From assembly GCA_947371645.1 (NCBI GenBank), contig CANBQJ010000190.1:1-7066 (forward strand): a stretch of DNA of 7,066 nt. Direction: 5' to 3'. A model generated the notes under the pieces. The model ran no database searches. It had not been told where the DNA came from and saw nothing but the letters and a program-made list of their open reading frames with translations. Positions 6,357-7,066 of this stretch are shown here, piece by piece. Origin of the DNA: Burkholderiales bacterium. Its GTDB lineage: Bacteria; Pseudomonadota; Gammaproteobacteria; Burkholderiales; Burkholderiaceae. Numbering within the stretch: the first letter of the stretch is position 1; each line of letters opens with the position of its first letter. A program made the translations under genes and the position numbers.

Positions 6357-6395
6357 GAAGCCGGAGGGCAGCCCCGGCAGGTGAATCCGGGCTTC
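6357..6395 (+). other. Imperfect hairpin after the acyltransferase gene
   Basis: GAAGCCGGA (6357-6365) pairs with TCCGGGCTTC (6386-6395) with one bulged G, leaving a loop of about 20 bases that is itself GC-rich. It begins two bases after the acyltransferase stop. No T-run follows on the plus strand, so it is at best a weak terminator. It may instead reduce read-through into lysS or stabilise the mRNA 3' end. Confidence 0.35.
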
Positions 6396-6397
6396 AA

Positions 6398-6403
6398 TAC
6401 AAT
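6398..6403 (+). promoter_or_regulatory. Probable -10 element of the lysS promoter
   Basis: TACAAT matches five of six positions of the sigma-70 -10 consensus and sits 34 bases before the lysS ATG, within an 83-base spacer. No good -35 hexamer is found at the normal spacing (the bases there read CGGCAG). The assignment rests on the -10 element and its position alone. Confidence 0.4.
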
Positions 6404-6437
6404 AGCCGGTTGCCCCCGCGCCAGACCCGAATCGACC

Positions 6438-7066
6438 ATGACCACGCACAACGCCCCCGCCCACCCCGAGTCCACCCCTGCCGAGCCGGTGGTGGACACC
6501 AACAAACTGGTGGCCGAACGTCGCGAAAAACTGGCCGCCATCCGCGCCCAGGGCGTGGCCTTCCCCAATGATTTCAAGCCCGCCGACCGCGCCGGCGCCC
6601 TGCACGCCTTGCATGACGGCACCGAGCCCGAGCCCCTGGCCGCCCAAGGCGTCAAGGCCAGCGTCGGCGGCCGCCTGATGCTCAAGCGCGTCATGGGCAA
6701 GGCCTGCTTTGGCACCCTGCAAGACGCCACGGGCCGCATCCAGGTCTACGTCAAACTCGACAACGTGGGCGCCGACAAGCTCGACGCCTTCAAGCACTGG
6801 GACCTGGGCGACATCCTGGGTGCCGAAGGCACGCTGTTCAAGACCAGGACGGGCGAGTTGTCCATTGAAGTCACCAGCATCCGCCTGCTGACCAAGGCCC
6901 TGCGCCCGCTGCCCGACAAGTTCCACGGGATGACCGACCAGGAACAGAAATACCGCCAGCGCTACGTGGACCTGATCGTCGACGAAGAGTCGCGTGCGCG
7001 CTTCGTGGCCCGCTCCAAGGCCGTGGCCTCGATCCGCAGCTTCATGGTCGACAACGGCTTCCTGGA
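6438..7066 (+). CDS. lysS: Lysyl-tRNA synthetase, class II, 5' part (runs off the right edge)
   Basis: The first 209 residues of a class II lysyl-tRNA synthetase, which charges tRNA-Lys with lysine in the cytoplasm. After a variable N-terminal tail (1-20) comes the helical [12 protein letters not shown]...VAFPNDFKP region. The OB-fold anticodon-binding domain follows (about residues 74-152, [20 protein letters not shown] onward). Next is the link to the catalytic domain with [19 protein letters not shown] (181-199) and [12 protein letters not shown], the beginning of motif 1. The catalytic motifs 2 and 3 lie beyond the window. The ATG at 6438-6440 gives a normal bacterial LysS N-terminus, although no strong Shine-Dalgarno sequence precedes it. 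This is a housekeeping gene and marks the boundary of the specialised acyl cluster to its left. Confidence 0.95.
   Translation, partial: MTTHNAPAHPESTPAEPVVDTNKLVAERREKLAAIRAQGVAFPNDFKPADRAGALHALHDGTEPEPLAAQGVKASVGGRLMLKRVMGKACFGTLQDATGRIQVYVKLDNVGADKLDAFKHWDLGDILGAEGTLFKTRTGELSIEVTSIRLLTKALRPLPDKFHGMTDQEQKYRQRYVDLIVDEESRARFVARSKAVASIRSFMVDNGFL

Noticed and set aside
6357..6403. Hairpin plus AT stretch as a strong intrinsic terminator
   Set aside because: The stem has a bulge and a long loop and is followed by AATACAATAG rather than a T-run; the AT stretch fits a -10 element better.

Overview
The window looks like chromosomal DNA from a GC-rich betaproteobacterium, most likely Burkholderiales and perhaps near Comamonadaceae. 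I base this on the strong G/C bias at third codon positions and on the N-terminal part of lysyl-tRNA synthetase at the right edge, whose sequence (for example VAFPNDFKP) resembles betaproteobacterial LysS as I remember it. No search was run, so the taxonomic call is an inference.

Layout. On the minus strand, read right to left from about position 5009 to the left edge, there is a compact run of lipid- or ketide-type genes: a free-standing acyl carrier protein (4773-5009), a 147-base gap with two hairpins, an MDR-type zinc-binding oxidoreductase (3582-4625), a FabH-like ketoacyl synthase III (2579-3565), a short-chain dehydrogenase (1794-2579), an AMP-dependent acyl-CoA/ACP ligase (207-1778), and the first 65 codons of an unidentified gene (1-196) that leaves the window. 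From the oxidoreductase onward the gaps are 16, -1, 15 and 10 bases, so these genes are almost certainly cotranscribed.

Diverging from the carrier gene, on the plus strand, is a 443-residue protein (5023-6354) with the full set of BAHD acyltransferase signatures: HxxxDG, YFGN and a variant DFGxG. This superfamily is known mainly from plants and fungi. The possible start codons of the two divergent genes lie within about 35 bases of each other, and one pair shares a GCATGC palindrome. Downstream comes an 83-base spacer with an imperfect hairpin and a probable -10 element, then the 5' part of lysS (6438 to the right edge), which is a housekeeping gene.

Proposed joint role (inference): the ligase activates a carboxylic acid, the ketosynthase III condenses the acyl starter with a malonyl unit on the carrier, the two oxidoreductases reduce the product, and the BAHD-type enzyme transfers the acyl group to an alcohol or amine, giving a small ester or amide. 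No malonyl transferase, phosphopantetheinyl transferase, dehydratase or thioesterase is recognisable in the window. I recognise no named pathway with this gene set. No RNA gene, insertion sequence, CRISPR array or origin was seen.
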